NCBI RefSeq assembly: GCF_039534975.1
Contig: NZ_BAAAWH010000001.1
Coordinates: forward strand, 2,418,001 to 2,482,000
DNA: 64,000 nt
Origin: Microbacterium terregens
GTDB taxonomy: Bacteria > Actinomycetota > Actinomycetes > Actinomycetales > Microbacteriaceae
Direction of reading: 5' to 3'
In this document: piece after piece, positions 16,132 through 24,622 of the stretch
Layout of the letters: the number at the start of each line of letters is the position of its first letter
Position numbering within the stretch: position 1 is the stretch's first letter
Notes under the pieces: model-generated
The model's input: only the letters and a program-made list of their open reading frames with translations
Told to the model about the DNA's origin: nothing
Databases searched by the model: none
Translations under genes and position numbers: made by a program

Positions 16132-17547
16132 ATGGACAGCACTCTGGCCTGCCTTGCGGCATGGATGCCCCGGCAACGGTGGTACGCCGCGAAGGGCCGG
16201 CCGCCCAGCCTGCGCCTGGTGGCGTGGTGGGATCCTCCCGCCTCGCAGGTCGGGGTCCCGGCCGGCGAGGCCGAGGAATCCACGCCCGGCGTCCGCGTCC
16301 GAACGTTCCTCGTCGCCGACGAGGGTGCCCTGCCGGCAGTGCTCTACCAGATACCGGTCGTTTCCCGGGCGACCGCGACGGTGGATGCCTCCCCCGCTCA
16401 CATCATCGGGAGCCCCGAACCGGGCACCACGTTCATCGATGGACCCTTCGACCCTGCGTACACGGCCGCACTGCTGACCATGGTGACGGTCGGCGGCCAG
16501 GGCACCGGCCCCCGCGCCCTCGCCACCGGTCGACCCACGTCGGCCGTGCCGGAGACTCAGGAACCACGGACGGCGAGCGTACTCGCCGGCGAACAGTCGA
16601 ACACCTCGCTGATCTACCGCGCCGACGACGGGTCGACACCCATCATCTGCAAGGTGTTCCGACAGCTGCACCCCGGGCTGAACCCCGACATCGAATTGCA
16701 GACGGCGCTTGCCGATGCGGGATCGCCGCACGTTCCTCGGGCGATCGGCTCGATCGAGGGCTCGTGGCCCGACCAGATGACCGCACGCGGAACCGTGACC
16801 GGCTCGCTCGCCTTCGCGCAGGAATTCCTGCCGGGCGTCGAAGACGCGTGGCGCGTGGCGCTGCGTGCCGCGGCGCAAGGCGAGGACTTTCGCGACCGGG
16901 CGCGCGCGCTCGGTGCAGCCACCGCGGAGGTGCACCTCTCGCTCGCAGGTCTGTTCCCCACCCGACCTGCTCAGCCGGAGGACCGCGACGCCATGGCGAA
17001 GACGTGGGCTCGACGGCTGACGACGGCGATCGCAGAGGTTCCCGCGATCGCCGAACGACGCGAGGCCATCGAGGCCGTCTACGCGCGCGCACTCGAGGTC
17101 GCCTGGCCACCGCTTCAGCGCATCCACGGCGACTACCATCTCGGTCAGGTGCTGCAGGTTCCCGATCGCGGATGGGTGCTGCTCGACTTCGAGGGAGAGC
17201 CGCTGCGCCCGATGGCCGAACGGGTGCGCCCGGATCTCCCCCTGCGCGACGTCGCGGGGATGCTGCGCTCGTTCGACTATGTCGCGGGATCCATCCGGCT
17301 CGATCACCCCGACCGTTCCGGTGATGCCGTGCGGGACTGGGCGCGGGCCGCTCGGCGCTCGTTCGTTCAGGGCTATGCGGGCGCATCCGGTGTCGAGCTC
17401 GACGTCGAAAGCGCCTTGTTGGCCGCGCTCGAACTCGACAAGGCCGTATACGAGGCGATCTACGAGTGCCGCAACCGGCCGACCTGGGTCACGATCCCGC
17501 TGCGCGCGATCGCGCGGCTCGTGGAGAAACCCGCCGCGGTCACCTGA
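16132..17547 (+). CDS. mak: Maltokinase-like phosphotransferase
   Basis: 471 residues, close to mycobacterial Mak (about 455). The N-terminal cap domain carries WMPRQRWYAAKGRP. The C-terminal kinase lobe has the catalytic loop HGDYHLGQVL (about 331-340) and the metal-binding LDFEGEPLRPMAERVRPD (about 348-365), which is characteristic of maltokinases. The reaction is ATP-dependent phosphorylation of maltose to maltose 1-phosphate for GlgE-type glucan synthesis. No treS, glgE or glgB is adjacent, so the pathway link is by family only. It converges on a TagF-like gene with an 11-base gap. Confidence 0.85.
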   Translation: MDSTLACLAAWMPRQRWYAAKGRPPSLRLVAWWDPPASQVGVPAGEAEESTPGVRVRTFLVADEGALPAVLYQIPVVSRATATVDASPAHIIGSPEPGTTFIDGPFDPAYTAALLTMVTVGGQGTGPRALATGRPTSAVPETQEPRTASVLAGEQSNTSLIYRADDGSTPIICKVFRQLHPGLNPDIELQTALADAGSPHVPRAIGSIEGSWPDQMTARGTVTGSLAFAQEFLPGVEDAWRVALRAAAQGEDFRDRARALGAATAEVHLSLAGLFPTRPAQPEDRDAMAKTWARRLTTAIAEVPAIAERREAIEAVYARALEVAWPPLQRIHGDYHLGQVLQVPDRGWVLLDFEGEPLRPMAERVRPDLPLRDVAGMLRSFDYVAGSIRLDHPDRSGDAVRDWARAARRSFVQGYAGASGVELDVESALLAALELDKAVYEAIYECRNRPTWVTIPLRAIARLVEKPAAVT

Positions 17548-17558
17548 GACGGCGGTGA

Positions 17559-18833
17559 TCAGTCATCGAACTCCGCCTCGTCCGACTCGGGCTCCTCGTC
17601 GTCGTCCGCGGACCCCTGGCCGTGCCACGCCTCCCAAGAATCCATGAGCCGCCCGACCGCGGCATGGAAACGATGCGTCGCCGCACCGGGAGTCGTGTCT
17701 CCGAAGTAGAAGGTCACCCACTGTTCCAATCGGGCGACGGCATCGGCATCCCCCAGCACGCGATCGGTCTCCGCGACGATGCCGGCGGCATCCGTCCCAT
17801 CGAGCCATTCACAGGCCGAGAGGTAGCCGTGCGTGTCGATGACGGCCTCCGGATCGGCCGGACGCGTGACCATCAGCGGGCGATCGGCCGCCAGCCGGTC
17901 GTAGACCATCGCCGAGATGTCGACGATCGCGACGTCGGCTGCTGACAGCTGCCAGCCGAGCTCGGGACCGTCATCGAAGACGTGGTGCGCGCCCAGGTCG
18001 GCGGCGTTGGCCGACGCGAGTGCGGAGATGATGCGGCGATTCGCCGCGCCGTATTCGGGGTTGACCACGCCCGAGCGCGGATGCGGGCGGTAGATGACAC
18101 GGTGGCGGCCGGTGGCAAGCAGCGCGGCGATCAACGTCTCGCCGTGCGAGAGGATCGACCCGTAGTGGGCGGACGGCCGATCGCCCTCCCAGGTGGGTGC
18201 GTACAGGACGACGATGCGGTCATCCGGCGTGTACGGCAAGAGCCCCGAGTAGTGATCCGCCTGGGGTCGTCCGATCTGCATCGTCCGCTTGTCGAGGTCG
18301 TAGTCCCACAGCACCCGGCCGAGCCGCTCGCGCGCGGCCTCACCGGCGATGAAGGCGTAGTCGTAGGCCTTGTACTGGTTCGTCGTCATGTACATCTTGT
18401 CCGACTCGCCGTGGTTGATGAACACGTGCCAGCGCCGGCCGTACCGGAACATCTGGAAGTTGCGCGTGTTCTGATTGACGTAGAGCACCACGCGGATGTC
18501 CTGCTCCGAGATGAAGTTCTCCACGTCGCGAACGGTCGGAACGAACGCGACGGGCGGTGCGTCTTCGGCCAGGAGGGCGCGGGCCGCGGTCGCGACGCGG
18601 CTGATCACCACCACCGGCCAGGTCTTGCCGAGCTCGGCGAGCGGTTTGTACCACTGCCGCAGCTGGTACATGTTCACAACGCCGTCCGCGAAGTAGACGG
18701 CGACGCGATAGTGATTCTGCGGGTGCGGCGGCATCTGCTCGATCGTCTGCCGGACCTCACGGACGGCGCCGCGGCTCACAACCGCCTTGCGCAGCAGTGC
18801 CGCGGCTTTTTTCACATCCGTGACAAGACCCAC
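17559..18833 (-). CDS. CDP-glycerol glycerophosphotransferase (TagB/TagF) family protein
   Basis: 424 residues, GT-B fold family that transfers polyol phosphates onto wall polymers. Family marks are INHGESDKMYMTTNQ (about 139-153, the HG motif), VLYAPTWEGDRPSAHYGS (about 227), YRPHP (about 265) and the donor-binding region AAVDVAIVDISAMVYDRL-like at about 316-330. The extreme C-terminus is very acidic. There is no signal peptide, so it acts at the cytoplasmic face. GTG at 18833 has TATCCT six bases upstream. The divergent neighbour is a glycosyltransferase, pointing to teichoic acid or a related polymer. Confidence 0.85.
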   Translation of the reverse strand: MGLVTDVKKAAALLRKAVVSRGAVREVRQTIEQMPPHPQNHYRVAVYFADGVVNMYQLRQWYKPLAELGKTWPVVVISRVATAARALLAEDAPPVAFVPTVRDVENFISEQDIRVVLYVNQNTRNFQMFRYGRRWHVFINHGESDKMYMTTNQYKAYDYAFIAGEAARERLGRVLWDYDLDKRTMQIGRPQADHYSGLLPYTPDDRIVVLYAPTWEGDRPSAHYGSILSHGETLIAALLATGRHRVIYRPHPRSGVVNPEYGAANRRIISALASANAADLGAHHVFDDGPELGWQLSAADVAIVDISAMVYDRLAADRPLMVTRPADPEAVIDTHGYLSACEWLDGTDAAGIVAETDRVLGDADAVARLEQWVTFYFGDTTPGAATHRFHAAVGRLMDSWEAWHGQGSADDDEEPESDEAEFDD

Positions 18834-18839
18834 ACCTTC

Positions 18840-18845
18840 AGGATA
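18840..18845 (-). promoter_or_regulatory. -10 hexamer TATCCT of the TagF-like gene
   Basis: TATCCT on the minus strand ends six bases before the GTG at 18833. Only 41 bases separate this start from the divergent glycosyltransferase start. Confidence 0.6.
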
Positions 18846-18874
18846 CCGAGGGGGCCGCGTGACATGATCGACGG

Positions 18875-19966
18875 GTGCATGTCGACCACCCGGGACGCAA
18901 GGATGCGCCGGTCGTCGCCGAAGGCGCCGGAGTGACCTTCGTCATGCCGGTGCTGAACGAGCGGGCGTACCTTCGCCGAGCGGTCGAGACCGTTCTGGCA
19001 CAGGATGTCGGGGGCCCCACCGAGCTGATCCTGGCACTGGCCCCCTCGACCGATGGCACGACGGAGCTGGCGCGCGAGCTCGCTGCCGATGAGCGCATCG
19101 TGCTCGTCGACAACCCCGACGCCGACATCCCGATCGGATTGAATCGGGCGATTCGCGCCGGCCGCTATCCCACGATCGTGCGGGTCGACGCCCACTCCGA
19201 GCTGGAACCGGGCTACACCACACGCGCGCTCGAGACGCTCGACCGCGTGCGGGCGGCCAACGTCGGTGGCGTGATGAAGGCGGATGGCCGCACGCCCTTC
19301 CAGCGCGCCGTCGCGCGCGCCTACAACTCCCCCATCGGCCTGGGCGGCGGCGCCTACCACGGCGGCACGTCCGAGGGCGAGGCCGAATCCGCCTATCTCG
19401 GAGTGATGCGTCGCGATGTGCTCGACGAAGTCGGACTCTTCGACGAGAGCATCCGGCGTGGCGAGGACTGGGAACTGAACCTGCGGATCCGCCGTGCCGG
19501 CTACCGCGTATGGTTCGACCCGGCGCTGGCGGTCACGTACTGGCCTCGCGAGAGCTGGACGCGACTCGTGCGCCAGTTCTCCGCGACAGGTCGATGGCGG
19601 GGCGAACTGGTCCGCCGCTTCGGGCGAGGCAACTCCCTGCGGTTCTTCGCGCCGCCGGCCCTCGTGATCGACCTGGCGCTCAGCGTGATCGTCGGACTTC
19701 TGCAGCTCACGGGCGTTCTCAACGGATGGTGGTCGCTCGCCGCATCGGCCGTCTACCTGCCTCTGGTGGTCTACGCAGTGCTGATCCTCGCGATGGCAGT
19801 CGGCAGAGGGGGCGGCACCGGCTGGCGCGACAAGCTGTGGACGCTCGTCGTACTGCCCACGATGCACTTCTCCTGGGGCACGGGATTCCTCACCGGCGTG
19901 GTCCGTGGCGCACACGACACGGTCGACACGTCGCGCCTGGGCGACCGCAACACCCCGCTGCCCTAG
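18875..19966 (+). CDS. Family 2 glycosyltransferase with C-terminal membrane segments
   Basis: 363 residues. The GT-A domain (about 18-240) has FVMPVLNERAYLRRAVETVL, the acidic VRVDAHSE metal/UDP region and GEDWELNLRIRRAGY acceptor motif. Three or so membrane helices follow (about 265-345). It probably builds or decorates an envelope glycan on a lipid carrier at the cytoplasmic face. The GTG at 18875 has CATGAT six bases upstream. Its stop codon overlaps that of the convergent TagF-like gene by four bases (CTAG), so the two transcripts meet with no terminator between. Confidence 0.88.
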   Translation: MHVDHPGRKDAPVVAEGAGVTFVMPVLNERAYLRRAVETVLAQDVGGPTELILALAPSTDGTTELARELAADERIVLVDNPDADIPIGLNRAIRAGRYPTIVRVDAHSELEPGYTTRALETLDRVRAANVGGVMKADGRTPFQRAVARAYNSPIGLGGGAYHGGTSEGEAESAYLGVMRRDVLDEVGLFDESIRRGEDWELNLRIRRAGYRVWFDPALAVTYWPRESWTRLVRQFSATGRWRGELVRRFGRGNSLRFFAPPALVIDLALSVIVGLLQLTGVLNGWWSLAASAVYLPLVVYAVLILAMAVGRGGGTGWRDKLWTLVVLPTMHFSWGTGFLTGVVRGAHDTVDTSRLGDRNTPLP

Positions 19967-21447
19967 TTCGCGCGCAACCGGTCGCTCTGCGCCGGAACGG
20001 TCGGATCGATGAAGCGCTGATCGATGATCCGGTTGACCACCCGCTCGGCCGCGTGCCCGTCATCGCGAGGATTGAACTTGTCGCGCCACTGCGCGTACTT
20101 CGCCGCGTACTCCGCGGGGTCGCCGTCGCGCAGCGCGGCGACCAGCTCGTCCTGCGTGTGCACCACCGGGCCCGGGGCGTGGGCTACCAGGTCGAAGTAG
20201 AACCCGCGCAGCTCACCGCGATAGTGCGCGATGTCCGGAACGAGGAAGAACATCGGCTTGCCGGTCACGCTGAAATCGAACATGACCGACGAGTAATCCG
20301 TGATCAGGGCGTCCGCGGCCAGCAGCAGACGGGCGGTGTCGGGAAAACCTGTGACATCCAGCACACGTGGGCCCTCGGCATCCCGGCCGGCCAGCAGGGT
20401 TCGCGAGTGACCGCGCACGAGCACGACGGAATCGGTGGCGGCCGCCAGGACAGCCGGGTCGATGAAGTCGACGATCTCGTTGCGATCGTCACGCCAGGTC
20501 GGCGCGTACAGCAGTACCCGTTCGCCGGGACGGATCCCGAGGGCGGCTCTGGTCGCTCCGTCGTCGCCGGCCACCAGGATGTCGTTACGCGGGTAGCCCT
20601 CGACCCAGATCGGCCGCGAGAGGAAGGCGTACGCCTTGCCGAGGATGCCGGCCGCGTAGGGGTTCTGCGCGAGCAGAACGTTCCAGCGGCGCGACTCCTT
20701 CAGAACGGCCGCCATCCGCCGCAGGTCGAATCCGGGGCGATGCAGCGCGAGGCGCTTGAGCGGAGTGCCGTGCCAGGTCTGCACCACGACCTGCCCACGC
20801 CGGCGCGAAAAGGTGCGCCGGAGCCAGTCGTTGACCACGAGCAGCCGCGACGAGCCGCGGGCACGCCACCAATCCGGGCTGCCGTCCACCACCGGAATCG
20901 CACCCTCGGGAACCTGGACGGAGAGGTCCACGACGCTCCAATAGCGCGTCACGTCCGGGGCGCGACGGGCGAGCTCACGATCGATCGCGAGCGGGTTGTC
21001 GCTGGCGTTGCGGCCGTAGAAACTCTCGAAGAACACGGCATTCTCCAGGGCCGTGGGCCGTGTCGCGTACCGGCGTTCGAGCGCGGCCTGGCCATCCCCG
21101 GAGTCGTAGGCGGGGTCGACCGGCGGCCCGATCGTGAGCACGCTGCCCTCCAGCGCCGCGCGAAGCGTTCCGAGCTGGGTGAGGGGAAGGGATGCCGGTG
21201 CGTCGACCTCGACGCCATCCGCGTGCGCGATGCGCAGCTCGTAGCTGCCCACCGGCAGCGGAAGCTCCGCCGCGCCCCAGCGCGAGGTCCGAAGCGGCAG
21301 CACCGCCTTCCACGTCTTGCCACGACCGGACGTCGATCCGACGACGCGGGCGCGAGGGCCGACGAGCTCGACCGATTCCGGTCGCGCACCGGAACCCGAC
21401 ACGATCAGTGTCGCGCCTCCGTCGGTGGAGAAACGGGCGTCGGTCAT
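19963..21447 (-). CDS. CDP-glycerol glycerophosphotransferase (TagF-like) protein
   Basis: 494 residues. Residues about 1-110 form an Ig-like or small beta domain absent from TagB. The GT-B catalytic part follows, with WHGTPLKRLALHRPGF (about 228-243), LLYAPTWRDDRNEIVDF (about 309) and DALITDYSSVMFDFSVTGKP (about 385-404), the donor phosphate-binding site. It polymerises or primes polyol-phosphate chains such as wall teichoic acid. It overlaps the upstream paralogue by ATGA, so the two are co-translated. The exact polymer is not determinable. Confidence 0.9.
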   Translation of the reverse strand: MTDARFSTDGGATLIVSGSGARPESVELVGPRARVVGSTSGRGKTWKAVLPLRTSRWGAAELPLPVGSYELRIAHADGVEVDAPASLPLTQLGTLRAALEGSVLTIGPPVDPAYDSGDGQAALERRYATRPTALENAVFFESFYGRNASDNPLAIDRELARRAPDVTRYWSVVDLSVQVPEGAIPVVDGSPDWWRARGSSRLLVVNDWLRRTFSRRRGQVVVQTWHGTPLKRLALHRPGFDLRRMAAVLKESRRWNVLLAQNPYAAGILGKAYAFLSRPIWVEGYPRNDILVAGDDGATRAALGIRPGERVLLYAPTWRDDRNEIVDFIDPAVLAAATDSVVLVRGHSRTLLAGRDAEGPRVLDVTGFPDTARLLLAADALITDYSSVMFDFSVTGKPMFFLVPDIAHYRGELRGFYFDLVAHAPGPVVHTQDELVAALRDGDPAEYAAKYAQWRDKFNPRDDGHAAERVVNRIIDQRFIDPTVPAQSDRLRAN

Positions 21448-22727
21448 CGAGTTCCCCTTGTCGTTCGCGGCACCGCAGATCCACGCGCATCCGCGCGCAC
21501 GCTCGCCAGGATCGCACGGTACACCCTGCGCGTGTTCTCTCCGTCTCGGAACGCGTGCACGCGGGAGCTCAGCCGCGCGGACCGCGTGATGCTCTCGCCC
21601 CGGACCGCACTGTCACCGAGCAGCGCGTCCAGCTGCGCCGCGGCCTGCGTCCAGTCCTCGGCCCAGTCATCGCCGGCAACGTCGGCGTACGAGCCGTAGA
21701 AGCCGCGGGTGCGCGCGTACGCCGCGACATCAGGAGCGAGGAAGACGACGGGGAGCGGCACGAGCCCCGCATCGAAGACGAGCGACGAGTAGTCGGTGAC
21801 CAGAGCGTCCACTCCCGCAAGCAGCGGTGTCACGTCGGCGACGAGGTCGCTGCCCAGGCTTCGCACCCGATCGGTCGCGCGGGGTGGCGCGTACTCGCCC
21901 GCCCCGAGCGGATGCGATCGCACCAGCAGCACAGCATCCTGCCGGGTCAGCACCTCGACGATCAGCCGCCACTCCTCCGCGGAGGGAACGGCCGGGTCGG
22001 GCGCACCGTCACGCCACGTCGGCGCGTACAGGACCATTCGGGTCGGAGGATCCACCGTTCCCGTCGCGGCCGCGATCGCGGCGCGGGCTTCGGACCGACG
22101 CGTCTCAGGGGTCCCGCGCGAAAGGACATCCACGCGGGGTTCGCCCGTGACCGGGACATGCGTGTCCGGCAGGCCGAAGGCCGACTCGAGTCTGCCGCGG
22201 ACGAGGTCAGATGCGGCCGGCAGGACGCGAATGCGACGAGCGGCGGCCCGATACATCCGGCCGATCAGGACGGGCAGGACCCGGGATCGGGGAAGGATGC
22301 CGCTGCGCACCGTCTCGGGCGAGTCCAAGCCGATCCGCTTGAGTGGGATGCCGTGCCACAGCTGAACGACGAGAGCACCCGTGACCGCGTAGCGGTTCAC
22401 GTCGCCGAAGCCGTGCGTGACCACGACGATGTCCGCGCGGGCAGTGCGCCAGAACCCTCGCAGCGACCGCTTGCGCGCGTACGGGATGCCTCGGGCTGCG
22501 GCATCCCTCGCCTCCCGCGCCGAACCGACGAGCCAGAGCGACGGATGGCCATGTTCAGCGACCTCGTCCCACAGCGCAAGGGCACCGTCTCCGATGCCGA
22601 CGCCGCAGCCGAACACCCAGGTGCCGCGCCGGCGGGGAATGAGGAGCGTGGCGAGGCGGCCGAGCAGGTAGAGCGGGATGCCCGCGATCTTCAGCGCGTT
22701 TCCCGCGCCGAACGAGAAAGACGCCAC
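21444..22727 (-). CDS. CDP-glycerol glycerophosphotransferase (TagB/TagF-like) protein
   Basis: 427 residues. A short hydrophobic N-terminal segment (about 10-30) may tether it to the membrane. Conserved motifs are LWHGIPLKRIGLDSPE (about 142), LYAPTWRDGAPD (about 233) and DALVTDYSSLVFDAGLVPLP (about 311-330). It is distantly paralogous to the next gene downstream, with which it overlaps by four bases. The start GTG at 22727 has TAGAGT six bases upstream, inside a 39-bp segment that is repeated further upstream. Confidence 0.9.
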   Translation of the reverse strand: MASFSFGAGNALKIAGIPLYLLGRLATLLIPRRRGTWVFGCGVGIGDGALALWDEVAEHGHPSLWLVGSAREARDAAARGIPYARKRSLRGFWRTARADIVVVTHGFGDVNRYAVTGALVVQLWHGIPLKRIGLDSPETVRSGILPRSRVLPVLIGRMYRAAARRIRVLPAASDLVRGRLESAFGLPDTHVPVTGEPRVDVLSRGTPETRRSEARAAIAAATGTVDPPTRMVLYAPTWRDGAPDPAVPSAEEWRLIVEVLTRQDAVLLVRSHPLGAGEYAPPRATDRVRSLGSDLVADVTPLLAGVDALVTDYSSLVFDAGLVPLPVVFLAPDVAAYARTRGFYGSYADVAGDDWAEDWTQAAAQLDALLGDSAVRGESITRSARLSSRVHAFRDGENTRRVYRAILASVRADARGSAVPRTTRGTR

Positions 22728-22729
22728 CC

Positions 22730-22768
22730 CGCGACTCTATCGCGGGGTGACGTCTTGGACTCGTGCCT
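22730..22768. repeat. 39-bp direct repeat, copy 1 (proximal, functional -10)
   Basis: Matches 22779-22817 at 36 of 39 positions. On the minus strand it contains TAGAGT (22734-22739), six bases before the GTG at 22727. The flanking CCCCGCG/CGCGGGG also forms a hairpin with bases 22721-22729. Confidence 0.8.
22734..22739 (-). promoter_or_regulatory. -10 hexamer TAGAGT of the TagB/TagF-like gene
   Basis: TAGAGT on the minus strand ends six bases before the GTG at 22727. Confidence 0.6.
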
Positions 22769-22778
22769 ACCACCGGCC

Positions 22779-22817
22779 CGCGACTCCATCGCGGAGTGGC
22801 GTCTTGGACTCGTGCCT
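22779..22817. repeat. 39-bp direct repeat, copy 2 (distal, altered -10)
   Basis: Second copy, 49 bases from the first. One of the three differences changes the hexamer to TGGAGT. The copy lies between the end of the HtrA-like gene and the promoter of the TagB-like gene, so it may have arisen by local duplication of a promoter or terminator segment. Confidence 0.8.
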
Positions 22818-22824
22818 CGGCGGG

Positions 22825-24525
22825 CTACGGCTGCAGCTGCCCCAGCGTCACATCGACCGACTGAGTCCGGCCGTCCCGGACGAAGGACAGGGTTGCGTCG
22901 CTGCCGGCAGCAGCGGCACGCACCTGGGCCGTCAGATCCGTGGCGTCCGTGATCGGGACTCCGTTGAATTCAGTGACGACGTCGCCCTCAGCCAGTCCCG
23001 CTGCCTGGGCCGCGCCGCCGTCGACGACCTCGGCGATGTAGGCGCCGGTGATCGTCGCGTCCTCAACCGCTGACGCGTCGCGAACGCTCGCACCCAGCAG
23101 ACCGTGGGTCGCCGCCCCGCTTTCGATGATCTCGTCGGTCACGCGCTGAACGATGTTCGACGGGATCGAGAAACCGACACCGATCGACCCGGATTCACCA
23201 CTCGCACCGCCGGCGGTCGCGATCGCGACGTTGATGCCGATGAGCTCGCCCTGGACGTCGACCAGCGCTCCCCCGGAGTTGCCCGGGTTGATCGCGGCGT
23301 CCGTCTGGATGACGGCGATCGAGATGGACTCGGTCGGCGCCTGCGTCGAGTTCTCGCCCTGTCCGAAATCGAAGAAGAAGGGCGGCGTCTCCTCGGAATC
23401 CGGCGCCTGGCCGTCTTCGGAGTCCTGCGGGGTGTCACTCGAATCCGGCGCGGCCGACGAGGCGATCTGGATCGAACGGTTCAGCGCGCTCACGATGCCC
23501 GTGGTGACCGTGTTCTCCAGGCCGAGCGGCGCACCGACAGCGATCGTCTCGTCTCCGACGTTGAGCTCCGACGAGTCCGCGAACGCGATCGGAGTCAGAT
23601 CCTCGGCATCCTCGAGCTTGATGACGGCGAGGTCGTACGTGGGATCGGTGCCGACGACCTCGGCGTTGTACACGCGGCCGTCAGAGGTGTTGACGCGGAT
23701 GGTCGCGTCGGCGGTCGCACCGTCGAGCGTGACGACGTGGGTGTTGGTGACGACGTAGCCGTCGCTGGTCAAGATCACTCCCGACCCGGTGCCGGCCCCA
23801 TTCGTGCCCGACGCCTGGATCGTGACCACGCTGGGAAGCACCTTCGCGGCGATCGCCGTGGTCTGGTTGACGTCATCGGAGTTGTTGACCGTCACGGTCG
23901 CAGGACCTGCGGCCGGGGTCGTGGACGCGGGCGTGAAGAGATTGACTCCCGCGTAAGACCCGCCCAGGCCCGCGGCGCCGCCGACGATCGCGGCTGCGAC
24001 AAGCAGCCCCACGACCTTGCCCGCGCCGGACTTCTTCTTCGGCGCCGCGTCCGTGTTCGTCTTCGTCGCAGCGCCGGGGTCCAGCGGCGTCGTGGGCTGC
24101 GTCCGGCTCGGATCGGGTCGCCCCGCGGCTGCCCCGAATGCCGACGCGTACTGCGATCCTGCCGCGGGCTGACCCGCATAGCCCTGTGCGCTCGGGTGGC
24201 CGTAGGGCGGCGCCTGCGGCGGGTATGGGGGGTACCCGCCCGGCGCGCCTGCGGGGCGCACGCCCTGCGGCGCCTGCCACGCGGGCGGCACAGGCTGCGC
24301 GGGCGCCGCGGGGGTCGCCGATGCGGCATCGGGTGCCACTCGCTCCGGAAGGGGCGGGGCTACGGGGAAGACCGGCTGCGAAGCGTCAGGCTTCGACTCG
24401 GATGCCGTGGCCTCCGCGGTGGTGTTCTCGGATGTGGGGGTCTCGGGCGCTGCCGCCTCGGGCGTCGCGTCGACCGGGTTCTGGGGTGTGGAATCTGCGG
24501 GGCGCTCGCCCTGGATGTCGCTCAT
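22825..24525 (-). CDS. HtrA/DegP-like membrane-anchored serine protease with PDZ domain
   Basis: 566 residues. A Pro/Ala/Gly-rich cytoplasmic region (1-165), one membrane anchor (about 170-192), a trypsin-like domain (about 220-445) with the triad H263, D298 and S417 (NTHVV, YDLAV, NPGNSGGA), and a C-terminal PDZ domain (about 455-560). An acidic Ser/Gln/Asp-rich insertion (about 358-400) sits before the catalytic Ser and is longer than in typical homologues. It performs quality control of envelope proteins outside the membrane. The ATG has GGAG seven bases upstream. Confidence 0.95.
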   Translation of the reverse strand: MSDIQGERPADSTPQNPVDATPEAAAPETPTSENTTAEATASESKPDASQPVFPVAPPLPERVAPDAASATPAAPAQPVPPAWQAPQGVRPAGAPGGYPPYPPQAPPYGHPSAQGYAGQPAAGSQYASAFGAAAGRPDPSRTQPTTPLDPGAATKTNTDAAPKKKSGAGKVVGLLVAAAIVGGAAGLGGSYAGVNLFTPASTTPAAGPATVTVNNSDDVNQTTAIAAKVLPSVVTIQASGTNGAGTGSGVILTSDGYVVTNTHVVTLDGATADATIRVNTSDGRVYNAEVVGTDPTYDLAVIKLEDAEDLTPIAFADSSELNVGDETIAVGAPLGLENTVTTGIVSALNRSIQIASSAAPDSSDTPQDSEDGQAPDSEETPPFFFDFGQGENSTQAPTESISIAVIQTDAAINPGNSGGALVDVQGELIGINVAIATAGGASGESGSIGVGFSIPSNIVQRVTDEIIESGAATHGLLGASVRDASAVEDATITGAYIAEVVDGGAAQAAGLAEGDVVTEFNGVPITDATDLTAQVRAAAAGSDATLSFVRDGRTQSVDVTLGQLQP

Positions 24526-24609
24526 GGTTGCTCCTTTTGCCGACTGAGACCACTGTGGCCCCGGATTCTGTGGATTTCTTATGCCGCGGATGGGCGTCGA
24601 CTATGCGAG

Positions 24610-24615
24610 TAGCGT
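24610..24615 (+). promoter_or_regulatory. -10 hexamer TAGCGT of the aminotransferase gene
   Basis: TAGCGT ends seven bases before the ATG at 24623, supporting that start over an upstream in-frame ATG at 24581. Confidence 0.6.
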
Positions 24616-24622
24616 GAACCGG

